41,391 nucleotides of DNA. Origin: Burkholderiaceae bacterium. Its GTDB lineage: Bacteria; Pseudomonadota; Gammaproteobacteria; Burkholderiales; Burkholderiaceae_C. The position numbers and the translations under genes are program-made. Below, piece after piece: positions 1-7,804 of the stretch (position 1 is the first letter of the stretch; each line of letters opens with the position of its first letter). Below the pieces are notes generated by a model. The model was not told the DNA's origin and made no database searches. It saw nothing but the letters and a program-made list of their open reading frames with translations. Location: the NCBI GenBank assembly GCA_016790175.1, contig JAEUPI010000147.1:1-41391 (forward strand), read 5' to 3'.

Positions 1-1197
1 CGGCAGCGTGTAGCCGGTGGTCGAGTTGTGGAACAGCGGCACACGCAGGATCTCGCCGCAGGGCGCGCCGCCGAGCACGAGTGCCTGCAGGCACAGGTCG
101 GTCGCCCACAGGTGCCAGCCGAGCGAGGCATCGGGCGCCAGCGGAGAATCGGCATGCAACGCGATCGCGAACTCGTCGATCGACACCGCCGAGGAACTCG
201 CCGGGTGATCGAACAGCTGCGTGCGATCCACCACCTGGCCGGCGTATCGCACCGGACCCGCGGGGCCCTGCTCGCCGTGCAGACCGGCAAAACCCACCGG
301 CGCCGCGTGTCGGCCGTCGGCCTGCAGCGTGCCCAGCCGTTCGGCGATCATGAAGCCGGTGCCGGTGGCGAAGTAGACGTCCTGGTGGACGAAGAGGCGC
401 CAGGGCTGCGTGGCCTGCGCTGCACCGCGTTCGAAGGCATCGGCGGCCGATCGCGCGCCCGCCACCGGAATCACCTGTGCGCCGACCTCGCGCAGCCCGG
501 GCGAGCGTTCGATGTTGAGCGCCAGCTCGAACGGACGGTTCACCGGCACGATCACCGAGAACGGCGCATACCGGGTTGCGGCCGAGGGCGGCTGCAGGGC
601 CAGCTTCTCGCACACGACGACCATGGTCTGCAAGCCGAGATTGCGCTGGGCCGTCTGGCGCGGCAGGCCCAACGCCATCGCAGCGGCGATCAGACGCGCG
701 CTGAACACGCTTTCGGGCACCTCGGTGCGACGCTGGGCCTTCAGATCGGGCAGCCAGCCGGCATCGAGCAGCAGCTTGTATGCCGATGCGGGCGTGAAGC
801 CCCGTGCGTGGGCAGCGGCCAGCGGGCCCGCGGCGTCGTAGCTCATGTCGCCCATCACCAGGCGCTGCAGCATGTCGATGTGGCCCATGTTCGGCCAGGC
901 ACAGACCAGTCGCGCACGTGGCGTGGTCCATTCGTGCAGCGCCTCCAGCGCCGTGGCGGCGTCGCGCAGCGCACTCGAGCGCGAGTCGACGACGACGCAG
1001 TCATAAGGCTCGCTGAAAGCCGCGCGCACATCGCCGAGCGTATCGAACCGGTGCCACACGGCGTCGGGCCACAGCTCCACACAGCGTGTAGCAAGTGCTC
1101 CGGGCGCCGGCGCCAGCTCGAGCACGCGCGGTGCGCCCGGCGGCAGGTGTGGCAGCAACATTTGCGCGAGCGCAGCGTCGTCGTGACCGGGGTTCAT
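1..1197 (-). CDS. Methyltransferase-like / glycosyltransferase fusion protein (partial, 3' end outside window)
   Basis: An open frame of 399 codons runs from an ATG at 1197 off the left edge without a stop. The start overlaps the aminotransferase stop by 4 nt (ATGA), which fixes it and implies translational coupling. Residues about 20-200 resemble a SAM methyltransferase fold, but the glycine-rich loop is degenerate ([12 protein letters not shown]). From about residue 210 ([12 protein letters not shown]) the protein resembles GT-A-like glycosyltransferases of the Glyco_tranf_2_5 type, with FVHQDVYF where these families carry an acidic metal/donor motif, and later [18 protein letters not shown] and LFHNST. 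It is the last visible gene of the glycan operon. A role in transferring or methylating a sugar is inferred; the substrate is unknown. Confidence 0.72.
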   Translation of the reverse strand, partial: MNPGHDDAALAQMLLPHLPPGAPRVLELAPAPGALATRCVELWPDAVWHRFDTLGDVRAAFSEPYDCVVVDSRSSALRDAATALEALHEWTTPRARLVCAWPNMGHIDMLQRLVMGDMSYDAAGPLAAAHARGFTPASAYKLLLDAGWLPDLKAQRRTEVPESVFSARLIAAAMALGLPRQTAQRNLGLQTMVVVCEKLALQPPSAATRYAPFSVIVPVNRPFELALNIERSPGLREVGAQVIPVAGARSAADAFERGAAQATQPWRLFVHQDVYFATGTGFMIAERLGTLQADGRHAAPVGFAGLHGEQGPAGPVRYAGQVVDRTQLFDHPASSSAVSIDEFAIALHADSPLAPDASLGWHLWATDLCLQALVLGGAPCGEILRVPLFHNSTTGYTLP

Positions 1198-2288
1198 GTC
1201 TGGAGCTCCTCTGAACAGGCATCGCACACGGCCTCGACCTCGTCGCAGGTGAGCACGGGCGACATCGGCAGGCTCAGCACCTCGCGCGCGAGGCGTTCGG
1301 CGATCGGCAGCGCCGGCCAGCGGCCGCCGGCGTAGGCGCCCTGCCGATGGCAGGGCACGGGATAGTGCACGAGGTGGCCGATGCCACGTTCATCGAGGCG
1401 TCGTTGCAGCCGTTCGCGCCGGGCCGAGCGCACCACGAACAGATGCCACACCGGTTCGGCCGCCTCTCGCACCTGTGGCAGGATCAGGTCGCTTGCGTCC
1501 AGCCGTGCGAGGTAGCGGGCAGCGAGCGCGCGGCGGTGGCCATTGTCGGCGTCGAGCGTGCGCAGCTTCACACGCAGCACCGCAGCCTGGATCTCGTCGA
1601 GACGGGAATTCACGCCGGCCACGTCGTGGTGGTACTTGGCGGTCGAGCCATAGTTGCGCAGTGCCCGCAGGCGCGCCGCCAGCGCACCGTTGTCGGTGGT
1701 GATCGCGCCGCCGTCGCCGAGCGCGCCGAGGTTCTTGCCCGGATAGAAGCTGAACGCCGCGGCGTCGCCCAGGCCGCCCACCCGACGCCCGTGGTCGCGT
1801 GCACCATGGGCCTGCGCAGCGTCCTCGACCAGCCGCAGCCCGTATTGGTGTGCCAGGGTCCGCAGCGCAGCCATGTCGGCCGGCTGGCCGTACAGATGCA
1901 CCGCGATGATCGCCTTCGTGCGCGGGCCGATCGCGGCGCGCACGCGGTCCGGATCGAGGGTGCAGGTGGCCTCCACCGGCTCCACCGGCACGGGGACGGC
2001 CCCGCACAGGCTCACCGCCAGCCAGGTGGCGATGAAGGTGTGCGACGGCACGATCACCTCGTCGCCGGCGCCGATGCCCATGGCACGCAGAGCCAGGTGC
2101 AGCGCATCGAGCCCGTTGGCGACGCCCACCGCGTGCCGCACGCCGCAAAAGGCAGCGAACTCCGATTCGAACGCCTCGAGCTCGGGGCCCAGCACGTAGC
2201 GGCCCGACGCCGCCACCCGGCTCAGCGCCTCGACGATTGCCGGGCCGTGTCGCGCCTGGAAGCGCTGCAGGTCGAGGAATGGAATCAT
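1194..2288 (-). CDS. DegT/DnrJ/EryC1/StrS family sugar aminotransferase (FdtB/QdtB-like)
   Basis: A 364-aa PLP-dependent aminotransferase of full family length. The PLP lysine is K185 in [15 protein letters not shown], the pyridine-N aspartate region is [10 protein letters not shown] (D156), and [12 protein letters not shown] is the phosphate-binding stretch. Enzymes of this type aminate nucleotide-linked keto-sugars. The neighbouring FdtA-type 3,4-ketoisomerase makes the 3-keto-6-deoxyhexose their likely substrate, giving a dTDP-3-amino-3,6-dideoxyhexose (Fuc3N or Qui3N type). The start has GAGG about 8 nt upstream of ATG. The 3' end overlaps the next gene by 4 nt. Family assignment is firm; the exact sugar stereochemistry is inferred. 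Confidence 0.9.
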   Translation of the reverse strand: MIPFLDLQRFQARHGPAIVEALSRVAASGRYVLGPELEAFESEFAAFCGVRHAVGVANGLDALHLALRAMGIGAGDEVIVPSHTFIATWLAVSLCGAVPVPVEPVEATCTLDPDRVRAAIGPRTKAIIAVHLYGQPADMAALRTLAHQYGLRLVEDAAQAHGARDHGRRVGGLGDAAAFSFYPGKNLGALGDGGAITTDNGALAARLRALRNYGSTAKYHHDVAGVNSRLDEIQAAVLRVKLRTLDADNGHRRALAARYLARLDASDLILPQVREAAEPVWHLFVVRSARRERLQRRLDERGIGHLVHYPVPCHRQGAYAGGRWPALPIAERLAREVLSLPMSPVLTCDEVEAVCDACSEELQT

Positions 2289-2308
2289 GCGTCCGGCCTC
2301 AGAGCCAC

Positions 2309-2809
2309 TCAGTCACACCAGCGCGCACGCATGTACTGCGCGTAGTCGCGGATGTAGTCGCCCTCGTCGTACGGTGCCGAGGCCAGCACCATGCACACCG
2401 AGCCCGACGAGAAGTTGTCGAGCTCGCGCCAGATCATCGGGCACAGGTACAAGCCGTTGTAGGAGCGCGAGAGATGCACGCGCCGGCGATCGCGGCCGTC
2501 GTCGAGCACGACGTCGAAGCTGCCCGACATGGCGATGATGAACTGGTGCAGCGACTTGTGCGCATGCCCGCCGCGGTCGGAGCCGCCCGGGACGTCGTAG
2601 AGGTAGTACACGCGCCGGATCTCGAACGGCACATGGCGATCGCCTTCGATGAACGTGAGGTTGCCGCGCGGATCGTGGATCTTCGGCAGATCGAGGATGC
2701 GGCAGCGCTCGAGCGACGGGCCGGCCAGCGCGGGCCGCTTCGTCGCGTCGGCTGGCACGGGCCGGTTCGTCGCATCCGCCAGCAGCGCCTCGGGAACACG
2801 GGCATTCAC
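2309..2809 (-). CDS. fdtA: dTDP-4-keto-6-deoxyhexose 3,4-ketoisomerase (FdtA/QdtA/WxcM C-terminal family)
   Basis: A 166-aa cupin-fold sugar ketoisomerase. Residues about 35-160 carry the family pattern: [12 protein letters not shown], then [12 protein letters not shown] and the active-site histidine segment [11 protein letters not shown], then SFDVVLDDG and the C-terminal [11 protein letters not shown]. The enzyme moves the keto group of dTDP-4-keto-6-deoxyglucose from C4 to C3, providing the substrate for the aminotransferase 20 nt downstream. I choose the GTG start at 2809 because it overlaps the preceding stop as GTGA; upstream in-frame ATGs lie deep inside the previous gene. Whether the product is the galacto (Fdt) or gluco (Qdt) epimer cannot be read from the sequence. 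The first 35 residues are a low-complexity leader not seen in most homologues. Confidence 0.87.
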   Translation of the reverse strand: MNARVPEALLADATNRPVPADATKRPALAGPSLERCRILDLPKIHDPRGNLTFIEGDRHVPFEIRRVYYLYDVPGGSDRGGHAHKSLHQFIIAMSGSFDVVLDDGRDRRRVHLSRSYNGLYLCPMIWRELDNFSSGSVCMVLASAPYDEGDYIRDYAQYMRARWCD

Positions 2810-3753
2810 AGGCTCACCTCGTAATGTTCGTAGACCACGCCGCCGGCGCCGAACTCCGACTTGAATCGGTGCAGGCCCTCGTTGAGCACACGCCCCTGTT
2901 CGACGGTGCTGACGCCGAAGTCGAAGTAGCGGGCACCCAGGGCCTGGGCCTCGTCGATCGCGTGCTGGAACAGCAGGTCCGGCGCATGCAGCGCCTGGCC
3001 CTGCTCGCCGGCAGCGATGTACTGCGCATGCACCACGCGCGGACTGACGTACAGCACCAACCCGGCCACGACCCGTGCCTCGTGCGTAGCCACCAGACAA
3101 CGCAGCTGACGCGGAAAGCGGTCGGCCAGCGTTTCGATCTCGGCCAGTCCGTGCACGGGCTTCAGGCCGTGCGCGCGCACGAGGTTCTCCTCCAGCACGG
3201 GCCAGAACCGGGCCAGTTGCTCGCGCCCCTGCTCGATCGTCAAGCCCGCCTCATGCGCCTTGCGCAGTGCGCGGCGGCGCCGTTCGCTGGCGGGCAGACG
3301 ATGCGCCAGGTCGATGCAGCTCGAAAGATCCGAGCGCACCCGCGCGGCCTCCAGGCGAAACAGCGCATACAGATCGTCCTGCGCCGGCGCGAGTGCGTAG
3401 ATATGGGGCACGGCCTTGTAGCGCAGCCGCGTGCAGCCCTGCGTGCGCAGCTCGACCGTGGCGAGGCGAAGCGCCTGCACCATCGCCTCGCCGCGCAGCG
3501 CGCCGTCGTGCAGCATGCCGCCATAGGTCAGGCCCGGGTGCGAAACCACGAGCCCAGGGTTGGACGGGTCCAATGCCAGTGGCAGTACGCCGAGCCAGCG
3601 GGCGCCGTCTTCGACGACCAGCGAGCGATCCGCGAAGCGGTTGCCGTGGTACGACAGGTAGCGCCGCGTGTGCAGGAAGGTCGCACCATAGGCGGCCGCG
3701 CACAGCGTGTCCCAGCGATCGGCCTCGTCGTCGCGGAAGGCACGCACGCGCAT
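2806..3753 (-). CDS. GNAT/FemAB-like acyltransferase
   Basis: A 315-aa protein resembling the FemAB-like GNAT superfamily (Acetyltransf_6 type). It has an N-terminal half with WLGVLPLALD and HPGLTYGGML, a charged helix around SERRRRALRKAHEAG, and a C-terminal GNAT-like core with LVATHEARVVAGLVLYV, HAPDLLFQHAIDEAQALG and YFDFGVSTVEQG. Members of this group transfer amino-acyl or acyl groups in cell-wall and polysaccharide loci. In this operon it could acylate the amino group made by the aminotransferase, or modify the finished glycan. It overlaps its upstream neighbour by 1 nt and its downstream neighbour by 4 nt, so it is co-transcribed. The donor substrate cannot be told from sequence. Confidence 0.75.
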   Translation of the reverse strand: MRVRAFRDDEADRWDTLCAAAYGATFLHTRRYLSYHGNRFADRSLVVEDGARWLGVLPLALDPSNPGLVVSHPGLTYGGMLHDGALRGEAMVQALRLATVELRTQGCTRLRYKAVPHIYALAPAQDDLYALFRLEAARVRSDLSSCIDLAHRLPASERRRRALRKAHEAGLTIEQGREQLARFWPVLEENLVRAHGLKPVHGLAEIETLADRFPRQLRCLVATHEARVVAGLVLYVSPRVVHAQYIAAGEQGQALHAPDLLFQHAIDEAQALGARYFDFGVSTVEQGRVLNEGLHRFKSEFGAGGVVYEHYEVSL

Positions 3754-4688
3754 CAGGGGCCCTCCGCCTGTTCGGCCAGGCCGACGCCGGTGCCGCCGAA
3801 GTCGTTGCCGTTGTAGAAGATCCAGCTGCGCCCGGCGATCGGCACTTCGGCCGCGTAGGCGATGCTGTCACCGTCCCACGCGCCCGGGCTCGCCTGCAGA
3901 TCGATGTGATCGTCGTCGCGGCGCCAGATCAACCCGTCTGCGGAATGCGCCAGTCCCAGCTCGTAGCGCAGCGGTGAGCGCCGCCGGATCGAGTAGTGCA
4001 TGCGGAAGCCCTCGTCGCGGCGCAGCACGAACGGTCGCCCGATGCCGTGCTCGCGCGCGAGGTCGAGCGGCACCACCACCTGACCCTGCGACGGCCAGTG
4101 CAAACCGTCGTGCGATTCGATGTGCCTTACGTCGTAGATCGGCATCGACTTGCCGTTCACGGTTTCCCAGCGGCTGCCTGCCACGTACCACATGCGGTAG
4201 CGGTCGCCTTCGAACAGCACGAACGGACCGCCGCGAATGTGGCGCTCACCGTCGGACCGCTCCAGGATCGGCGCTGCGCTCAATCGGCGGAAACTGTCGC
4301 CATCGTCGTCGCTGACGGCCACCCCGGTCAGCAGGCGATAGCGGACGTGGTGACACAACTCGAAGCCCACGTAGTACATCGCCAGCCGGCCGTCGGCCAG
4401 ATGCGTGACGCAGGTGGGAAACACGCCGTTGTCGTCGAAGCAGCCCGGCTCGCCGATGTCGAGCACCGGCGCCGCGGCATGTCGTTGCACCCGGCGCGGA
4501 TCGGCGGGGTCGATGTCGAACCAGCCCACGCGGCCCACGCCGCGTGCATCGCGGCATTGCACGTACAGGCGCAGCGTGCCGTCGCGCCGCCAGTGCGGCG
4601 TCGGGCAGGTCGCGTGCGTGCGGGCCCAGGCCCGCGTGCCGTCGGGCTGCCAGATCACGCCATGTTTGCGCCAATGCAGCGCCGTCAT
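3753..4688 (-). CDS. GH43/GH32-like five-bladed beta-propeller protein of the glycan operon
   Basis: A 311-aa soluble protein without signal peptide. Repeating blade motifs typical of the GH43/32/68/130-like five-bladed propellers are visible: GTLRLYVQCRD, GRLAMYYVGFEL, GDRYRMWYVAGS, GFRMHYSIRRRS and RSWIFYNGNDFGGTGVGLA. SHDGLHWPSQ and SADGLIWRRDDDH follow the usual comparison of dates or doses of such blades. Homologues of this shape occur in polysaccharide and flagellar glycan loci, where their activity is unclear. The ATG at 4688 has a GAGGTG ribosome site about 8 nt upstream and is preferred over an in-frame GTG at 4697. Cytoplasmic location in a biosynthetic operon argues against a classic extracellular hydrolase; function is unassigned. 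Confidence 0.72.
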   Translation of the reverse strand: MTALHWRKHGVIWQPDGTRAWARTHATCPTPHWRRDGTLRLYVQCRDARGVGRVGWFDIDPADPRRVQRHAAAPVLDIGEPGCFDDNGVFPTCVTHLADGRLAMYYVGFELCHHVRYRLLTGVAVSDDDGDSFRRLSAAPILERSDGERHIRGGPFVLFEGDRYRMWYVAGSRWETVNGKSMPIYDVRHIESHDGLHWPSQGQVVVPLDLAREHGIGRPFVLRRDEGFRMHYSIRRRSPLRYELGLAHSADGLIWRRDDDHIDLQASPGAWDGDSIAYAAEVPIAGRSWIFYNGNDFGGTGVGLAEQAEGP

Positions 4689-4698
4689 CGAACACACC

Positions 4699-5373
4699 TC
4701 ATGCGGCCACGCGGAAGAAGCGCGTGGCGCTCACGCGTGCGGGTTCGGGTTGCTCGGCCTTGAACAGCGCCCCGTCGGGCGTGTCCTTCATCACCGTGGT
4801 GCCGGGGCCGAGCCAGTTGTCGCGCCCGAGGCTCACGTTGTTGGCCAGCGTGGCGTTCACGCCGAGGAAGCTGTAGGCCCCCACGCGGCAGAAGCCCGAG
4901 ATCACCACCTGCGACGAGACGAAGCAATGGTCCTCGATCACGCTGTGGTGGCCGATGTGGTTGCCGCTCCAGAGCACCACGTTGGCGCCGATCTGCACGA
5001 ACGGCTGCACGGTGTTGTGCTCGAACACGAAGCAGTGTTCGCCCAGCGTGGCGTTGCGCCAGACCTGCGCGCGCGGGCTCACGAACGAGGCGAGTGCGAA
5101 GCCCTGCGCCTTGGCCTGGGCGGCCAGGCGGGCCCGCAGCCGGTTCAGCTGGGTGTAGACCACGGCCACGTAGACGTCATGTTCGGCCGGCGCGAAGGCG
5201 CGAGACAGCGTCTCGAACGGCAGCACCGGCAGACCGTGCAGCGATTCGCGCTTGAGGAACGGCGATTCGACCGCGAATGCCACGACCTCGTGGTCGCTCT
5301 CGGCATCGAAATACTCGCGCGCGACCTCGGCGAAGGCCGAGTCGCCGACGATGATCAGTTTGCGTCGCGGCAT
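4699..5373 (-). CDS. NeuD/PglD-type sugar O/N-acyltransferase (left-handed beta-helix)
   Basis: A 224-aa two-domain acyltransferase. The N-terminal Rossmann-like domain begins with KLIIVGDSAFAEVAREYF, as in NeuD/PglD proteins that bind the nucleotide sugar. From about residue 95 hexapeptide repeats form the left-handed beta-helix: VLWSGNHIGHHSVIEDH, FVSSQVVISGFCRVG, SFLGVNATLANNVSLG, NWLGPGTTVMKD. The histidine-rich turn NHIGHH is where PglD-type enzymes place the catalytic base. The likely role is acetylating (or otherwise acylating) the 3-amino sugar made by FdtA and FdtB, completing an Fuc3NAc/Qui3NAc-type donor; O-acetylation of the glycan is the alternative. The start has AAGAGGTG upstream. 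It lies 12 nt after the methyltransferase gene. Confidence 0.85.
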   Translation of the reverse strand: MPRRKLIIVGDSAFAEVAREYFDAESDHEVVAFAVESPFLKRESLHGLPVLPFETLSRAFAPAEHDVYVAVVYTQLNRLRARLAAQAKAQGFALASFVSPRAQVWRNATLGEHCFVFEHNTVQPFVQIGANVVLWSGNHIGHHSVIEDHCFVSSQVVISGFCRVGAYSFLGVNATLANNVSLGRDNWLGPGTTVMKDTPDGALFKAEQPEPARVSATRFFRVAA

Positions 5374-5385
5374 GGTGACACCTCT

Positions 5386-6141
5386 TCAGGGCCGACGGAT
5401 CAGGACGTCCTCGCGCCGGTTGGCCATCGGCAGCCCGGCAGCCTGCGGCAGCACCCAGGCATGGAAGCCGGCGGCGCGCGCGCGGGCGAGCAGGCCGAAG
5501 ACCACGCTGTCGTCGATGACGCCGGCTTCCAGGCGGTTGAACTGCACGACCGGCAGCTCCGGCCGGCCGGTGTGGCGCTGGTGCGTCGCGATGCCTTCGC
5601 TGCTGGCGAAGAAGCGCTTGCGCATCGTGGTGTTGGGCAGGTCGCCGAGCAGCAGTTCGCCGCCTTCGGCGAGCATCGCGAGACAGGTGTCGACGAAGTC
5701 GAACACGCGGCCCTCGGCGAACACGTACTGCAGGACGCTGTAGGCGATGATGGTGTCTACGCGTCCGATCAGATCGGGCAGCTCCGCGCGCAGCGCGTCG
5801 GGAAACCGCCCGGGCACCGGCCGCACGTGCGGCGCCATCGGCAGGTACGCGAGCATCTCGGCACTGTCGACGAAGGTGATATGCCCGTCCTGCCGCTGGC
5901 AATGCTCGGCAAGCATCACCGGCAACGCACTGCAGCCGGGGCCGATCTCGATCACGCGTCCGCCGCGGCGTTGCAGGCTCGTGAGCTTGGCGCGCATGTC
6001 GGCGAAGATCGCCTCCTCCTTGCCGTCGCGGTAACTGTCGGGAAAACCGACCTTCTCGTGGCGACTCAGGCTCGGGTCGAGCGCCAGCGCGCGAAAGCCC
6101 TCGAAGTCCAGATGTTCGAAGCGGGACAGCGGCACGGCCAC
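5386..6141 (-). CDS. SAM-dependent methyltransferase
   Basis: A 251-aa class I methyltransferase. Motif I reads VIEIGPGCSALPVML (residues about 63-77), followed by ITFVDSAEML as the acidic post-strand-2 motif and VDTIIAYSVLQYVF as motif II/post II. ALLP-type strand 5 is GGELLLGDLPNTTM. The start is a GTG at 6141 with GAGGGC upstream, 13 nt after the preceding stop; no better ATG exists in frame. In this operon it could methylate a sugar hydroxyl or an acyl substituent of the flagellin glycan. Class assignment is firm; substrate is unknown. Confidence 0.8.
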   Translation of the reverse strand: MAVPLSRFEHLDFEGFRALALDPSLSRHEKVGFPDSYRDGKEEAIFADMRAKLTSLQRRGGRVIEIGPGCSALPVMLAEHCQRQDGHITFVDSAEMLAYLPMAPHVRPVPGRFPDALRAELPDLIGRVDTIIAYSVLQYVFAEGRVFDFVDTCLAMLAEGGELLLGDLPNTTMRKRFFASSEGIATHQRHTGRPELPVVQFNRLEAGVIDDSVVFGLLARARAAGFHAWVLPQAAGLPMANRREDVLIRRP

Positions 6142-6154
6142 GGCGCCCTCGCCT

Positions 6155-7687
6155 TCAGGCCGCCAGCGCGGCGGGCGCAGCCGCGCCCACCTGGGAAATC
6201 TGAGGGATCTGCCATGACGCGTCGACCTCGTCGTCCGGCACGTCGAGCTGCGGCGCGAAGGTGCGCGCGGTCATGCGCTCGCGCAGCGTGGTCTCCACCT
6301 TCTGCAGCACCACGCGCATGAAGGCGGCACGCTCGCGCGGCGCTTCGCGCAACTCGAGGTCGAGATACACCGACTGCTCGATCGCGAACCGATGCTCGAA
6401 CCAGCCGAGGTACCAGAACCAGTCGGTGTAGTACAGCCAGGAGTTCTCGTTCAGCGCACGCAGGTGGGTCGGGTCCTGCCAGGCGGTGGCGGCATGCTCG
6501 TACGGCACCTCGATCAGCAGCCGGCCGCCGGGCTTCAGCAGCGCGAGGCAGTTGGTCATCAGGCGCGGCAGGTCGGCCACATGCTCGAGCACGTTGTTGG
6601 CGACGATGGCCTCCGCCTGGCCGGGGCGCAGCAGCACCGTGCCCGACGACGCACTCTCAGCGGCGAGCGGCAGCTGCAGCGGCTGTGACAGGTCGAGCAC
6701 CAGATCGGGCAATGCGCGATCCAGCACGTCGAGGTTCAGCCAGCCGCTCTTGTAGTCCTTGCCTGATCCGAGGTGAATGCGCGTGGGCTGCCAGGGCGCG
6801 GTGTCGCGCCGCTCATGGTGTGCCCGGCCGAAGCCGGCGGCGAAAGCCAGCGCATCGGCGTACGACTCGGCCGGATCGAAACGGGCGAAGGCCTCGATCT
6901 GCTGGCGCGCACGGTCGAAGAAGGCCGGGCTCTTGAAGGTGTCTGCGAAGAAGGATTCGATCTCCCCGTCGCCGACCCAGCTCACGCAGGACTCGAAGGC
7001 CGGATGAGGCCGCGTGGCACTCGCGCGTTCGGCGATCACCGGCGTGCCCAGCGACAGGCAGTGCGACACGCGGGCCTGCTCGAAGCGGCCGCTGTCGTAG
7101 AAATGCATGTTGACCACCGCCTTGGCCTGGCGGATGAACGCATCGCGCTCCTCGCCGTAGAGCGCGACGTCGAACTGGCTGACCTGCACGCCCTGGGCCT
7201 CGATGCGCTCGATCCAGGCCTTGCGGCGGGGGTTCATGCTGCCGACGAACAGCAGATCGATCGGCCGCGACTCCAGTGCGAGCGCCTGTTCAGGCACGAG
7301 GTAAGGCGCAAAACCCATCGGCACCACCGGCACGTCGGCCGGGTCGGCGGCATAGGCGCTCAGGTTGGCGGCGTCGTAGTCGATCACCGCCGAGCTGCGC
7401 AGCAGTTGCAGGTACGCGGGCGACACCTGCGCGCCGCCGGCGCCCAGCTGTTCCAGGTTGACGAAGATGCACGCCTGCCGGCGGCGCTGATCGGCATCGA
7501 AACCGAGGTGGGCGCCGAACACCAGGTTCACGGCGTCATGGCGCAGCCGGTTCTTGGCCATCGTGACGCTCGCGCCGAACCGACGGAACTGGTAGCGCAG
7601 GTACCTGGCCGGATCGACCAGCCCGAGCGAATGCACATAGCCGAGCGGCTGCACGATGCACAGATGGATGGGGGGGATCGTGCTCAT
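6155..7687 (-). CDS. Bifunctional glycosyltransferase (CgeB-like) - methyltransferase fusion
   Basis: A 510-aa protein of two parts. Residues about 1-290 resemble GT-B glycosyltransferases of the spore-protein CgeB/Glyco_trans_1_2 type: PIDLLFVGSMNPRRKAWIERI, AKAVVNMHFYDSGRFEQARVSHCLSLG (donor-site region with conserved E and R) and TPVIAERASA. Residues about 305-480 are a class I methyltransferase of Methyltransf_11 type: RIHLGSGKDYKSGWLNLDV, AEAIVANNVLEHVADLPRLM, LLKPGGRLLIEVPYEH. Start at 7687 (MSTIPPIHLCIVQP) is chosen because translation from the farther upstream ATG at 7729 adds an unconserved leader. The fusion suggests coupled transfer and methylation, possibly capping of a glycan; this is inference. 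Confidence 0.82.
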   Translation of the reverse strand: MSTIPPIHLCIVQPLGYVHSLGLVDPARYLRYQFRRFGASVTMAKNRLRHDAVNLVFGAHLGFDADQRRRQACIFVNLEQLGAGGAQVSPAYLQLLRSSAVIDYDAANLSAYAADPADVPVVPMGFAPYLVPEQALALESRPIDLLFVGSMNPRRKAWIERIEAQGVQVSQFDVALYGEERDAFIRQAKAVVNMHFYDSGRFEQARVSHCLSLGTPVIAERASATRPHPAFESCVSWVGDGEIESFFADTFKSPAFFDRARQQIEAFARFDPAESYADALAFAAGFGRAHHERRDTAPWQPTRIHLGSGKDYKSGWLNLDVLDRALPDLVLDLSQPLQLPLAAESASSGTVLLRPGQAEAIVANNVLEHVADLPRLMTNCLALLKPGGRLLIEVPYEHAATAWQDPTHLRALNENSWLYYTDWFWYLGWFEHRFAIEQSVYLDLELREAPRERAAFMRVVLQKVETTLRERMTARTFAPQLDVPDDEVDASWQIPQISQVGAAAPAALAA

Positions 7688-7804
7688 CGCATGGATCTTT
7701 CGTGAAGCGGCATGGATTGCGGCGCACAAATGCGCGCGCCTGCGAGATCAAGCTTAGGCAGCCGCTGCGCGCCCCGATGCGTCGATCAGCGCGGCGATGC
7801 CCGG

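Noticed and set aside
28..1335. A 435-codon plus-strand frame at the left edge.
   Set aside because: It is antisense to the minus-strand methyltransferase/glycosyltransferase and aminotransferase, whose motifs are clear; this frame has none.
4689..4697. GTG at 4697 as start of the propeller gene.
   Set aside because: It lies within the GAGGTG ribosome site that serves the ATG at 4688.
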